In this document: positions 7,825 to 15,964 of the stretch, piece after piece
How the letters are laid out: the number at the start of each line of letters is the position of its first letter
How positions within the stretch are numbered: position 1 is the stretch's first letter
NCBI GenBank assembly: GCA_963575745.1
Contig: CAUYUJ010022392.1
Location: 581,676 to 645,675, forward strand
Direction: 5' to 3'
Source: Prorocentrum cordatum
Lineage: Eukaryota > Sar > Dinophyceae > Prorocentrales > Prorocentraceae
Length of the DNA: 64,000 nt
Notes under the pieces: generated by a model
What the model saw: the letters and a program-made list of their open reading frames with translations, nothing else
What the model was told of the DNA's origin: nothing
Databases searched by the model: none
Program-made: the position numbers and the translations under genes

Positions 7825-9045
7825 TCAGAGCGTCCACAGCGACCTGAGCGCCGCCAGCTTCTTGCGGCCGTTCTTGATCGCGTCGTCGATCTCCTTGGCG
7901 AGGTCCGCCGCCGTCTGGATCTCCTTGCCAGTGATGCCCGCTCCGTTCGAGCTCACGCACTTCTTCTCGATGGTCAGGAGCTCCTTGTCCTTGGCCGCAA
8001 GGGTGCCCCTCATCGCGTCCAGGTCATTCTCGATCTTGCACCCCTTGCTGTTCTCGTTCTTCGAGCTGGACTCGATGGCCGCCTCGAGCTCGTCAGCGAA
8101 CCTGTCGATGTATCCGTGCGCCGCGCGCGCGGCCTTCACGGCGACGGCCGCGGCCTCGGGCATCTTCGCCTTCTCGACCGATGGCTCCGTCTGCAGCGAC
8201 TGCTGCTGCTGGGGCGGCTGCTGCTGCTGTTGGCCCCCCTGCTGCTGGTTGTGACCGCGGCTCTGCTCGGCGTACTTCTCGTCGTAGGCGTCGTCGTCCA
8301 GATTGGCGTTGTCCGCGAGCTGCAAGCCCTTGTCGTGACGATCGCGCTCGCTCTCCGAGCGCAGCCGCACCTGCAAGTACTTGGGCCACGGCACCATCAG
8401 GGACTCAGGGATGGCAGGGTCGCGCTTGGTCTCCGAGGTTCTGGCCCTGATCATGGCCATCAGCGCGTCCTCGTCGTACTTCTCCAGCGCCTTCTTGAAG
8501 GTAGTCCACTCCTTGAGCGTCTCGTTGCGGGTCAGCGTGTTGTTGAACTCCGCGGACTGCCTCGTCGTCGCGTGCATGATCTCGCCCGCGAAATTTTCCG
8601 CGCCCATCGCGCAGCCGAGCTTCTGGATCTCCTTCCACTTGGCCTTCCTCTCTTGGCCCTGCTTGCGCAGGCGGTGCATGAAGGCGTTGTAGGCCGTCTT
8701 ATCGGATTCGATCCAGTCGTGGACCCACTCGGAGGCGTCGGCCTGGGCTCCTGGGCGGATCCTGGGCTCCTTTAGCGCGGGCGCCTCCTCGTCGGGAACC
8801 CTGTCGCCCTCCCTCTTGGCTACCTTGGCCGCGGGGCCGTCGGTGTCTCCGGTGGCCGGAACCACCGCTGCCGCGGCAGGCGCGCTGGAGCTGCCGCCGC
8901 TGCTGTCGACGGGCTCCGCTTTCACGGGCACTGCCGTGGTGCCTGCGCGCGCTGCTGCTTGCATCTTCTCGAGGCAGTGGCCCATCGGCCCCCTGTGGAT
9001 CGCGGGGGAGGCGGACTTGGTAGCCGTAGCCCTCTTCGGGGGCAT
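7825..9045 (-). CDS. Unknown Q-rich protein, right arm
   Basis: A 406-aa product. The ATG at 9045 is the first after the DinoSL relic. The N-terminus is basic (MPPKRATATK) with A/P/S-rich linkers and a VKAEP motif that fits a SUMO-acceptor consensus. Residues 105-245 are complex and helical-looking (SEWVHDWIESDKTAYNAF, TRNETLKEWTTFKKALEKY). Residues 267-285 are Gln-rich, and a charged helical C-terminus follows (DRFADELEAAIESSSK). Composition suggests a nuclear protein, but I recognise no domain. The unit is SL relic, 37-nt leader, ORF and hairpin motif, like its neighbours. Confidence 0.75.
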   Translation of the reverse strand: MPPKRATATKSASPAIHRGPMGHCLEKMQAAARAGTTAVPVKAEPVDSSGGSSSAPAAAAVVPATGDTDGPAAKVAKREGDRVPDEEAPALKEPRIRPGAQADASEWVHDWIESDKTAYNAFMHRLRKQGQERKAKWKEIQKLGCAMGAENFAGEIMHATTRQSAEFNNTLTRNETLKEWTTFKKALEKYDEDALMAMIRARTSETKRDPAIPESLMVPWPKYLQVRLRSESERDRHDKGLQLADNANLDDDAYDEKYAEQSRGHNQQQGGQQQQQPPQQQQSLQTEPSVEKAKMPEAAAVAVKAARAAHGYIDRFADELEAAIESSSKNENSKGCKIENDLDAMRGTLAAKDKELLTIEKKCVSSNGAGITGKEIQTAADLAKEIDDAIKNGRKKLAALRSLWTL

Positions 9046-9081
9046 CTGTCTCCTGGACGGAGATCTGAAAACCGCGCCTTG

Positions 9082-9100
9082 CTTGAGCCAGGGCAGCTCC
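9082..9100 (-). other. DinoSL relic
   Basis: Minus strand reads GAGCTGCCCTGGCTCAAG. The last nine bases match the leader exactly, the middle has decayed. It lies 36 nt before the ATG at 9045. Confidence 0.55.
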
Positions 9101-9102
9101 AA

Positions 9103-9245
9103 GGATGATGATGATGAGGATCGGGGTGATGACGAGGATGAGGACGAATACGATGATGATGATTGCGATGAGGATTGGTGCGATGATGAGGATGAGGGCG
9201 AAGATGAGGATGAGGATGATATAACGACGACGTGGGGATAGCATT
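9103..9245. repeat. (GAT)n spacer
   Basis: GATGATGAGGATG-type triplet repeats between two right-arm units. Confidence 0.95.
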
Positions 9246-9269
9246 AAGAGGATAAGAGGATGAGATGAC

Positions 9270-9306
9270 GATGGGAACCCCACGCTCGTGGAGGATTGTG
9301 GTTTTC
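9270..9306 (-). promoter_or_regulatory. Gene-end hairpin motif, copy 7
   Basis: Minus strand CTCCACGAGCGTGGGG then TTCCCATCGTCA, about 85 nt past the stop at 9385. Confidence 0.75.
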
Positions 9307-9384
9307 AGCTTTCTAGTTGGCTGGGCCCTCCACATCGCCCCAACGCGTGGCAGGTCCAACTCCAGCCGCGCCTCCTGAGGCCCC

Positions 9385-10718
9385 TCATGACGTGTCGAAC
9401 CCGAGCTGCTGGTCGAACCACATCCTGAGGTCGTCCTTCGTCTTCAGGATGGTGCCGTTGATCTTCTCCGCGGCGCGCTCGACGACCTCTTTGTACTCCT
9501 CGGTCCTCCTGCTGGTGATGCCCATGATGTACTTCTTGTTGCCGTCGAGCAAGTAGGCCTCGCCACGCCTCTTCCCGTTCGGCTCCCTCACGGTGACCGT
9601 TGCGGGCAGGGTGATGTTGCCGCTCTCGACCACGGCCTCATCCTCCTGCTTCGGGGGCGCCTTGGCCTTCTTCGGGGGCTTCAGGCTCGCCGCAACCGTC
9701 TCGCGCGTCTTGCCCAACAAACGCATGCGGACTGTGCAGGGAGTCGACGGCCTTCTCTTTGGCTTGTCCTTGCCCTTGCCCGCCTGGCTCTTCGTCTTGC
9801 GCTTGCCCTCCCCCTTCCCCTTGCTCTTCCCCTTCGCCTGGCTCTTCGTCTTGCTCTTGCTCTTGCCCTTCCCGTCGCCCTTGCCCTTTCCCTTGCTCTT
9901 GCCGCCCTTCAGCGCCGTCTGGGCGGTCCTGGTATCGCGCTTCTGGCCCCCGATGGCCGCGTTCGGGATCGGGGCCCGCTCGCCGCCGCCCTCTTCGGCC
10001 GTGAGGTCGACGGTGCGTGCGTCGCGGCACGCTTTGCAATTGCACGTCATTCCGCAGAGCCCCACGTCGTCGTCGGAGAACTCGACCTCGGTCTTAGCTG
10101 CTTCGCGACTGCCATCGCCCTCCGCCGCCTCGCCCATGCTGGGGGGGGGAAGAGCGCCCTGACCGCCGACGCGCTCACGTCGGCGGCCTCGCCCTCCACG
10201 GGGCCCGCCGCCGCCGCGATCGACGGCGAGCCCTCGAAGGAGCCGCCGCTGGCAAGAGCTGCACCGCCATCATCTTCTGCAGAGGGAAGCCTGATCATCT
10301 TCACCAGCTGCTGAAGCACCTCGTTGCTCAGAGCCTTCTCCGCCTGGGCTGTGTTGTAGAGGTGCTTCGCCATGGCCCGCCAGGCGTCTGCTGCCAGGCT
10401 GGCCGCCCTCTCCTGGAAGCGCACGTCGCACGCGAGGATGCCGTGCCTCGTGTCCAGCTCCTGGAAGGTATCCTTCAAGCACTTCTGCGCTGGAAACCCC
10501 GAGGGTGCAACCTCGAGGAGGGTCTTCAAAACCTCGGCGCAAGGCAACATGGACGTCTCGTCGATGGCCTGCGTCCGCGAGCCCCTGTACCCCGAGCCGT
10601 CCCACGCGAAGCCAGGGCCCTTGAGGGCCGCCTTCGCGCCCCACTTGTCGGCGAGGGTCGCGTGGGCGAACTGCGACTCCCTAGGTCGCGGGCGCCTCGG
10701 GCGCAGCGCTGACGCCAT
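9385..10718 (-). pseudogene. Lys-rich protein gene interrupted at a C9 run
   Basis: Two abutting frames form one gene. The 5' part (10718 to about 10141; starts MASALRPRRP, includes DTRHGILACDVRFQERAAS and AMAKHLYNTAQAEKAL) runs into nine C residues (10141-10149 on the + strand). The 3' part (10137-9385, 250 aa) opens just after it in the next phase. One base difference in the C-run would give a single ~445-aa product. The 3' part holds a compact cysteine cluster (CGMTCNCKAC), a long GKSKGKGKG-type Lys/Gly/Ser tract and an ordered C-terminus (RRGEAYLLDGNKKYIMGI). A DinoSL relic precedes the 5' part, and the hairpin motif follows only the 3' part, supporting one transcription unit. Either the genome copy is frameshifted or the homopolymer was miscounted. 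Function unknown; the basic tract suggests nucleic-acid binding. Confidence 0.7.
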
Positions 10719-10739
10719 CGTCGGGCCGCCGCTCTCACC

Positions 10740-10765
10740 AGTTGCCAAAATGGCAAAAATGCCGG
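10740..10765 (-). other. DinoSL relic, possibly doubled
   Basis: Minus strand reads CATTTTTGCCATTTTGGCAAC. GCCATTTTGGC matches the leader exactly. The preceding CATTTTTGCC may be an older second copy. It lies about 25 nt before the ATG at 10718. Confidence 0.65.
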
Positions 10766-10819
10766 AAGGTCACGCGGCTGCGGAGAGACAGAGGAGGCGG
10801 AGCATGAGGAGGAAGCGAG

Positions 10820-10968
10820 AGGACGATGACGATGGATCGTAGTGGTAACGATGGTGATGATGATGGTGATGATGGTGATTACGATGATGCTGATGATGAT
10901 GACGGTGATGATGATGACGATGATGACGATGATGGTGGTGATGATGGTGGTGATGGTGTCTGTGACAT
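10820..10968. repeat. (GAT/GGTGAT)n spacer
   Basis: Triplet-repeat spacer between right-arm units, the complement of the (CAT)n seen after the left-arm hairpins. Confidence 0.95.
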
Positions 10969-10969
10969 T

Positions 10970-11007
10970 GATGGCACCCCCACGCTCGTGGAGTTGTTTT
11001 TTCTTTG
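10970..11007 (-). promoter_or_regulatory. Gene-end hairpin motif, copy 8
   Basis: Minus strand CTCCACGAGCGTGGGGG then TGCCATCAATGTCACA, about 40 nt past the stop at 11038. Matches copy 2 over its full 3' flank. Confidence 0.8.
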
Positions 11008-11037
11008 TTTGTTTTCAAGTTTGTTCTCCGGCCTGCC

Positions 11038-12153
11038 TCAAGCGTCGGGCTCGGGCTCGGCGACCTGGCACGGGTCTGAAGCGGCGACCTCGCACTGGTC
11101 TGGCGTCGCCGCACTGCCCCCGTCGGACTCGCTCCACGGCGCAGCGGGATTCACGCCCGTCAGCGCCACGAACCTCAGCAGGAGACCGGCCGTCTGATCA
11201 CTTATGTCCGCAAACTCGTCGGCCCGCATCGGCGCATCAGCCCGCGGCGGCCACTCGGACGGCGCCGTCGTCGAAGGCGTAAATGGCGTGGGCCCTGTCC
11301 ACGAGGCCGCCTTGGACAACGCTGGTGCCGACGGTGCCGCTGCCGACGGCGCCGCTGCCAACGGTGCTGCTGGCGAAGGCGCTGCTGGCGAAGGTGCTGC
11401 TGGCGAAGGCGCTGGCGCCGCGACGGCCGCTAGCCCCACTGGCAGCACTGGCCTACATGGCCTGTTGGCGACTAGCCCCACTGGCAGCACTGGCCTACAT
11501 GGCCTGTTGGCGACGGTGATGCTGCCGAGGGTTGCTGACGCTGGCGCTGGCGACGGCGTCGCTGGCGCCGAAGGTGCTGCTGTCGAAGGCGTTGCTGGCG
11601 TCGGTGCTGCTGTCGAAGGTGCCGCTGACGAAGATGCTGCCGACGATGATGCCGAGCTGCCCAGGGGTACTTGTCCGATTGCAACGCCTCCTACTCGCAC
11701 TAGAGCGGCCCCCATCCGTTGGTACTCGAAGCTCAGCGTCCTCTCCTTGTTCTGCAAGTGAATCGCCTGCATCTGCAAGTGCCCAGCCGTGCCAAGCCGT
11801 GCCTCCTGCTGGAGATCTGCGTACTGCTGGCCGTACTTGCGCTTCATCCCCCTGTAGATCGCGCGCTCGGTGCTCCTCACCCCGATCTTGCCGAACATCT
11901 TCTCCCTGTCCGCCTCCTCTGGGGGCGGCACGTGCACGAACGGGTTGAGGCCCCAGCTCAGGCCCGCCCCCTCCAGCTGCTCCAGCAAGGGCTGGTCCAC
12001 GGTCGGCTGCGCGATCGGCTCCACCAAGGGCTTCTCGTCGTGCTGCTGTTTCTTCTCGTCGTGCTGCTTCTCTTCCTCCTCCACCTTCGCTGGCGGCGGC
12101 TCCGTAGGTGACGATGGTTTTTCCCTTTGGGGAGGCCCGCCAACCAAGTACAC
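11038..12153 (-). CDS. 3' exon of a repeat-rich right-arm protein
   Basis: An open frame of about 371 codons with no ATG before its central domain, so it is probably the downstream exon of the gene at 13106-12297 rather than an independent gene. Order: HDEKKQQHDEKP repeats; a complex domain (NPFVHVPPPEEADREKMFGK, GMKRKYGQQYADLQQEAR); AAPS/PATPS repeats; ATLGSI; a twice-repeated 14-residue unit; more AAPS repeats; and a conserved tail DQCEVAASDPCQVAEPEPDA shared with the left-arm coiled-coil gene. The HDEK, PAPS and ATLGSI segments also occur in the upstream exon in a different order, pointing to internal duplication. Confidence 0.6.
   Translation of the reverse strand: MYLVGGPPQREKPSSPTEPPPAKVEEEEKQHDEKKQQHDEKPLVEPIAQPTVDQPLLEQLEGAGLSWGLNPFVHVPPPEEADREKMFGKIGVRSTERAIYRGMKRKYGQQYADLQQEARLGTAGHLQMQAIHLQNKERTLSFEYQRMGAALVRVGGVAIGQVPLGSSASSSAASSSAAPSTAAPTPATPSTAAPSAPATPSPAPASATLGSITVANRPCRPVLPVGLVANRPCRPVLPVGLAAVAAPAPSPAAPSPAAPSPAAPLAAAPSAAAPSAPALSKAASWTGPTPFTPSTTAPSEWPPRADAPMRADEFADISDQTAGLLLRFVALTGVNPAAPWSESDGGSAATPDQCEVAASDPCQVAEPEPDA
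11430..11513 (-). repeat. Exact 42-bp in-frame tandem duplication
   Basis: Two adjacent identical 42-bp copies (11430-11471, 11472-11513) encode VANRPCRPVLPVGL twice. Identity implies a recent duplication inside the coding sequence. Confidence 0.95.
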
Positions 12154-12296
12154 CCCGCGAAATGCTTAAGAAATCATGGGTTAAGAAATGCATAATCTCA
12201 GAACTTGAGTAATAACCCAACATTCCAATTAAACTCTTAAGATTTACATTGAAACGTTAAGAATAATCGGGACTCTGGCCGAAAACTTAGGTTTTC
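12154..12296 (-). other. AT-rich gap, probable intron
   Basis: 143 nt of unusually AT-rich sequence between two frames with the same strand and shared repeats. It lacks the hairpin motif found after every other unit, so I read it as an intron. I cannot choose the splice sites by eye. Confidence 0.45.
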
Positions 12297-13106
12297 TTAA
12301 GCATCGTCTAAGGTGTACTCTTGTTCTCCGTCTGTACCTTCACTGACGCCGAGTACCACGCCGAAGTACGATGGTTCTTCTGGCAGCGCCGCGTCGTGCT
12401 GCTTCACGTCGTGCTGGACGAGGGCCCGCGGCTTCTCGTCGTGCTGCTGCTTCTCGTCGTGCTGCTTCACGTCGTGCTGCTGCTTCTCGTCGTGCTGCGG
12501 CTTAGCGTCGTGCTGCGCGTTCTGGTCGTGCTTCGCCATCTCCCGCCGCTCCCGCGCTTCTACCGCCTGCGGCGGAGGGGGCATCTTCGGCGCCTTCGGC
12601 GCCTTCGGCTGCGCTTTCGACGTCGGCTGCAACTCCTTCCTCGTCCCCCTGGGCTGCATCACGACGGCCCTGGTCGTCTGCAGCGGCGGCGGCATCGGCG
12701 CCGCGACGGCCACTAGCCCCGCTGGCCTCACTGGCCCACGTGGCCTGATGCTGCCGAGGGTTGCTGACGGCGCTGCTGGCGACGGCGCTGCTGGCGCCGA
12801 AGGTGCTGGCGAAGGTGCTGCCGCCGACGGCGCTGGCGAAGGTGCTGGCGAAGGTGCTGGCGAAGGTGCTGGCGCCGAAGGTGCTGCCGAAGGTGCTGGC
12901 GAAGGTGCTGGCGTCGACGGTGGCCTCCGCGCCTTCGCCTTGGACGTCGGCGCCCACGCGGGCATGGGGCTGCCCTCGTTTGCCTCGTCTGCACTCCTCT
13001 GCCTCGTGCCCCTGCTGAAGAGCAAGGCCGTGTCTTGCAAGGGCACGCTTCCCTCCTTCACGCAGTCCAAGAGGTTGCCCTTCGACTCCCATATCAGCTT
13101 CGCCAT
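12297..13106 (-). CDS. 5' exon of a repeat-rich right-arm protein
   Basis: The frame opens MAKLIWESKGNLLDCVKEG at 13106 and ends at a TAA at 12297. A longer frame begins at an ATG at 13172, but that ATG lies inside the DinoSL relic, so I use 13106. After the N-terminal segment come PAPS/APSP repeats (about 12770-12925), ATLGSI and a GLVAVAAP segment, K/P-rich linkers, repeated QHDEKQQHDVK units and an acidic end (SEGTDGEQEYTLDD). Low-complexity repeats dominate, with short ordered ends. Function unknown. Confidence 0.6.
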   Translation of the reverse strand: MAKLIWESKGNLLDCVKEGSVPLQDTALLFSRGTRQRSADEANEGSPMPAWAPTSKAKARRPPSTPAPSPAPSAAPSAPAPSPAPSPAPSPAPSAAAPSPAPSAPAAPSPAAPSATLGSIRPRGPVRPAGLVAVAAPMPPPLQTTRAVVMQPRGTRKELQPTSKAQPKAPKAPKMPPPPQAVEARERREMAKHDQNAQHDAKPQHDEKQQHDVKQHDEKQQHDEKPRALVQHDVKQHDAALPEEPSYFGVVLGVSEGTDGEQEYTLDDA

Positions 13107-13158
13107 GGCTCGGGCCCGCGGGCCCCGCGGGCCCCCCGATGGGGGGCCTGCACAGCTA

Positions 13159-13180
13159 CATTGAGCCCACATGGTTACGG
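13159..13180 (-). other. Full-length DinoSL relic
   Basis: Minus strand reads CCGTAACCATGTGGGCTCAA then TG. This aligns to the leader over its whole length with about four substitutions. Because even the 5' end is present, it must derive from a mature trans-spliced mRNA. It precedes the ATG at 13106 by 53 nt. Confidence 0.8.
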
Positions 13181-13254
13181 AGGAGGACGCGGAGGAGGCG
13201 GAGGAGGGGAGGAGGCGGAGGAGGGAACCTCACTTAATTGAAGTAAGATAAATT
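13181..13254. repeat. (GGA)n tract and short unique sequence
   Basis: Purine triplets between the outermost right-arm unit and the right subterminal repeats. Confidence 0.8.
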
Positions 13255-13437
13255 ATAATATAATTATGATAATCAGAAGATAATTAGATGATACTTATGT
13301 CATAATTATGTTGAAATTAGATGATAATTAAAGGATAATTATCATCTAAATCATGTTGATTAGAGGATGATTATCATCTAAATCATGTTGGTTAGAGGAT
13401 AACTATCCTCTAAATCATGTTGATTAGAGGATAATGG
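13255..13437. repeat. Right subterminal palindromic repeats
   Basis: AT-rich units ATCATCTAAATCATGTTG with TTAGAGGAT arms, matching the left subterminal array in inverted orientation. Confidence 0.85.
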
Positions 13438-13438
13438 A

Positions 13439-13518
13439 GAATTATAATCCTAGTCTAACTGAGCTACTGGGTCAGAAATCGCGGGGGGGAAGGGCAGGGT
13501 TCGCATGTGGCCCCCTAA
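13439..13518 (-). repeat. Right terminal inverted repeat
   Basis: Reverse complement matches 1595-1720 apart from the left copy's ~47-bp insertion and scattered changes. It ends CATGTGGCCCCCTAA, followed by AAC. Confidence 0.85.
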
Positions 13519-13534
13519 AACCCGGGCAAGCCTG

Positions 13535-13800
13535 GGCTGGATCGCGTCGCGAAATCGGATCGGATCGGAACCGGATCGGATCGCCAGCGAATTGTCCTGA
13601 ATCGAATCGAATCGGAATCGTATCGCTGAGTCTGGCTCTGGCTGGCCCTGGCCGGTGCCAGCGAATCGAACTGAAATACATCGAATCGGAATCGCGGCCC
13701 CAGACGGCGAATTGAATCGCATCAAATCGGATCTCAAGCGGCCCTGACGGGTCCCGCATCGACCCGTACCGCCGATAAATCGGCGATGCGGCGCGATCTG
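13535..13800 (+). repeat. Degenerate (AATCGG)n array
   Basis: Imperfect GGATCGGATCGG / AATCGAATCG repeats. A related array lies at 43735-43965. No gene. Confidence 0.8.
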
Positions 13801-14200
13801 CTCGGACCCCTGGGGAGGGCTGGACTGTAGACTCCCTGAGGTCCGGCATTGCGAAAAAACGACACATCGCGGAAACTCACTACCAAAGCTCTAGACCCAA
13901 TCCTTCTGCTGCGCTTTTCGAGCCCGGCCGATCTGTGATGGTCCGGGGGCCCGCCAACCAGGCCGAAAAATCAGAAAAACCTAGTGTGAAAAAAATGCAC
14001 TGCCCAGATCTCGGGGCATCCGCTCAGTCCTCTCCTGGAATGCAGAAAAAAACGACATCCACCACCGTGCCTCTGGGCACGGAGTGGGCGTGTCCTCAGG
14101 TCCTTTGCCTAATCCCTGGAACCCAGCCCTCATTCCTGAAGAGTCTTGAAGGGGCCCAGACCGCAGACTCTGAAATCTCTTGCGGCTTGGCGCCTGCCCC
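13801..14200. other. No gene or recognised repeat
   Basis: Mostly unique sequence with two A-rich spots (13853, 14043) that share an AAAAAACGACA motif. Nothing else supported. Confidence 0.4.
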
Positions 14201-14204
14201 CTGG

Positions 14205-14872
14205 GCTCAGCGGCGCACAAGAGGCCCCAAGCGGCCTCCAAGATGACCCAAGAAGGCCCCGAGACGCCAAAAGATGGGCCCAAGATGCCCAAGACGGCCC
14301 CACAACGGCCCATGAGGCCTCCAAGACGCCCTAAGAGGCCTCGGAGAGGCCTCCCAAGAAGGCCCCAAGAGGCCACACTGAGTTATTTTCCATCGGTATT
14401 TGCAGGATTTTAGCATTCTCGCATTTTCGGCTTTCCGACGCTCCGGGACGGCCCCAAATGCCCCCACGACCACTCCAAAACGACCAAAGAGGCCTCCAAT
14501 AGGGCCCCAAGGCGGCCTACGAGCGCCCCAAGACGGCCTAAGAGGCGCCCAAGACGGCCGAAGAGGGCCCCAAGATGGCCCCAAAAAGGGCCCAAGAGAG
14601 GGAACACGAACCACAATCCGAGCCTTCCGCCTCAGCAGGCACCAGGAGGCCCCAAGAGGCGCCCAGGAGGCCCCGAGAGGCCCCCAAGAGGCCCCAAGAG
14701 GCCCCCAAGAGGCCCCTAAGAGGCCCCAAAAATGCCCCAAGAGGCCCAAAGACGGCCCCCAAGAGTCCTCCAACCTGCCTCGAAGAGGCCCCGAGAGACC
14801 TTTCACGAGATCAGCCAATAGCCTTCACACCCACAACCCAGGCACGGTAGCGGGATGGGCCGAAAACCATTA
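14205..14872 (-). repeat. GGCCTCTTGGGG element, copy 1 with cores A, B, C
   Basis: A degenerate 12-bp array (GGCCTCTTGGGG on the minus strand) punctuated by three conserved non-repeat cores: C 14832-14872 (GGCCCATCCCGC), B 14600-14642 (TTCCCTCTCTTGGG) and A 14383-14455 (GCGTCGGAAAGCC). Spacing matches the copy at 34.8-35.3 kb. The 12-bp period keeps long frames open on both strands (GPSWGPLG / PKRPPRG), so length alone is not coding evidence. Confidence 0.8.
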
Positions 14873-15199
14873 CACCTGGGTCGGCACAGAAACGGAAAGA
14901 GCGCTTCAACTGGCCCGAGATGGCTCATGGCACCCTTCGCTCCTGGGAACCTGCGCGGCCCGGGGCAAATGGTGAACAAAACCAGAAGAGTGTTTCCGTG
15001 TGTCCCTCGAAATGTTGTGCAACACAATAAATACTTACATAACATGTTCCTGAAGGCGCCATCCTGGGAGGCTCGTTTCGGCGGTGCGGCCAGAGCCCCA
15101 CCGATGTGTATGTACTCAATGTTACATCGATGTTGGAACCACTTGCAAGGACACGCGGGGATAACGCTGGGATTCCCAAACAAGTCCACACTACAAAGA
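14873..15199. other. No gene or recognised repeat
   Basis: Mixed-composition unique sequence. ORFs are short and cross in several phases. Confidence 0.4.
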
Positions 15200-15390
15200 A
15201 CCTTGGTGTTGAGAGCTTGTTCCTTCACCGCTCTATGGTGGGAGCCCTGGTTTTCAGAGACTGTTACATTGCCGCTCGCTCTTGGGAGCCTTGCTATTCA
15301 GAGCCTTTTACGTCTCCGCGCTCTGGGGAGCCGTGCGGTTCAGAGCTTGTCATGTAACCGCTCGCTGTTGGGAGCCATGGTATTCCTTGG
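15200..15390 (+). repeat. ~55-bp degenerate tandem repeat, about four units
   Basis: Units share CCGCTC.CT.TGGGAGCC.TG and TTCAGAGC. The array runs directly into the following GGCCTCTTGGGG array. Confidence 0.7.
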
Positions 15391-15399
15391 CGTCTCTGG

Positions 15400-15960
15400 G
15401 CCTTCTTGGGTGTCTTTTCGGGGCCCTTTGATGCCCACTGGACCGTCTTGGGGCCCTTTTGGGCCGTCGTGGGGCCCTTGTGGGCCGTCTTGGGGCGTCT
15501 TGGAGGCCTGTGGCCGTCTTGGGGCTCGCTTGGGGGCCTCTGGGGCCCTCTTGGACCGTTTTGGGGCAATTTTTGGAGGCCCGTGGGCCGTCTTGGGACG
15601 ATCTTTGGAGCCTCTTGGGCCGTTCTGGGCTCGAAGAGGTGGGAACATCGAAATCTACCCCACATCATAAACAAATCAATGAGTTCGCATCTGTGAGCCC
15701 TCTTGGAAGCCTCTTGGATGACTCTTCGGGCGTCTCGGAGCCCTCCTGGGCAGTCTTGGAAGCCTTCGGCCGTCTTGGGAGCTTTCCTTGGGGCCTCTTG
15801 CGGCCCTCTTGGGAGCCTCGTTGGGCCCTCTTGGGGCTCTCTTGGGGCCGTACTGGTGACCTCTGGGGCCGTTGTGGGGCCTTCTTGGGCCGTCTTGGGG
15901 CCCGTGATTCGAAACATATGAGGAATCGGGCTATTGGTGCCGCCCTGGGGCCGCTTCACT
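15400..15960 (+). repeat. GGCCTCTTGGGG array
   Basis: Degenerate 12-bp array in plus orientation, split by a short unique segment at 15640-15700. No core A/B/C found. Confidence 0.8.
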
Positions 15961-15964
15961 CGAA

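Larger units (their letters stand above)
1595..13518. mobile_element. Large cargo-carrying DNA transposon with inverted termini
   Basis: About 11.9 kb bounded by inverted repeats that match over ~80 bp: outer GGCCACATGCG and ACCCTGCCC blocks, then the inner block TAGCTCAGTTAGACTAGG and TATAATTC. 32-bp palindromic repeats lie inside each end. Candidate 3-bp target duplication is AAC (1592-1594 and 13519-13521). It contains a transposase-like gene next to the left end and five further transcription units. Left-arm genes run on the + strand and right-arm genes on the - strand, converging on two AT-rich hairpins near 7.5 kb. A 3-bp duplication, palindromic subterminal repeats and the transposase motifs would fit the CACTA/Mirage/Chapaev (CMC) group. 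That assignment is inference; the inverted ends are directly visible. Confidence 0.8.

Noticed and set aside
11330-11520. CRISPR-like array
   Set aside because: The repeats are contiguous in-frame coding repeats without spacers, in a eukaryotic context.
13107-13172. Start codon at 13172 for the right-arm repeat protein
   Set aside because: That ATG is formed by a substitution within the spliced-leader relic itself; the next ATG (13106) is the likelier start.
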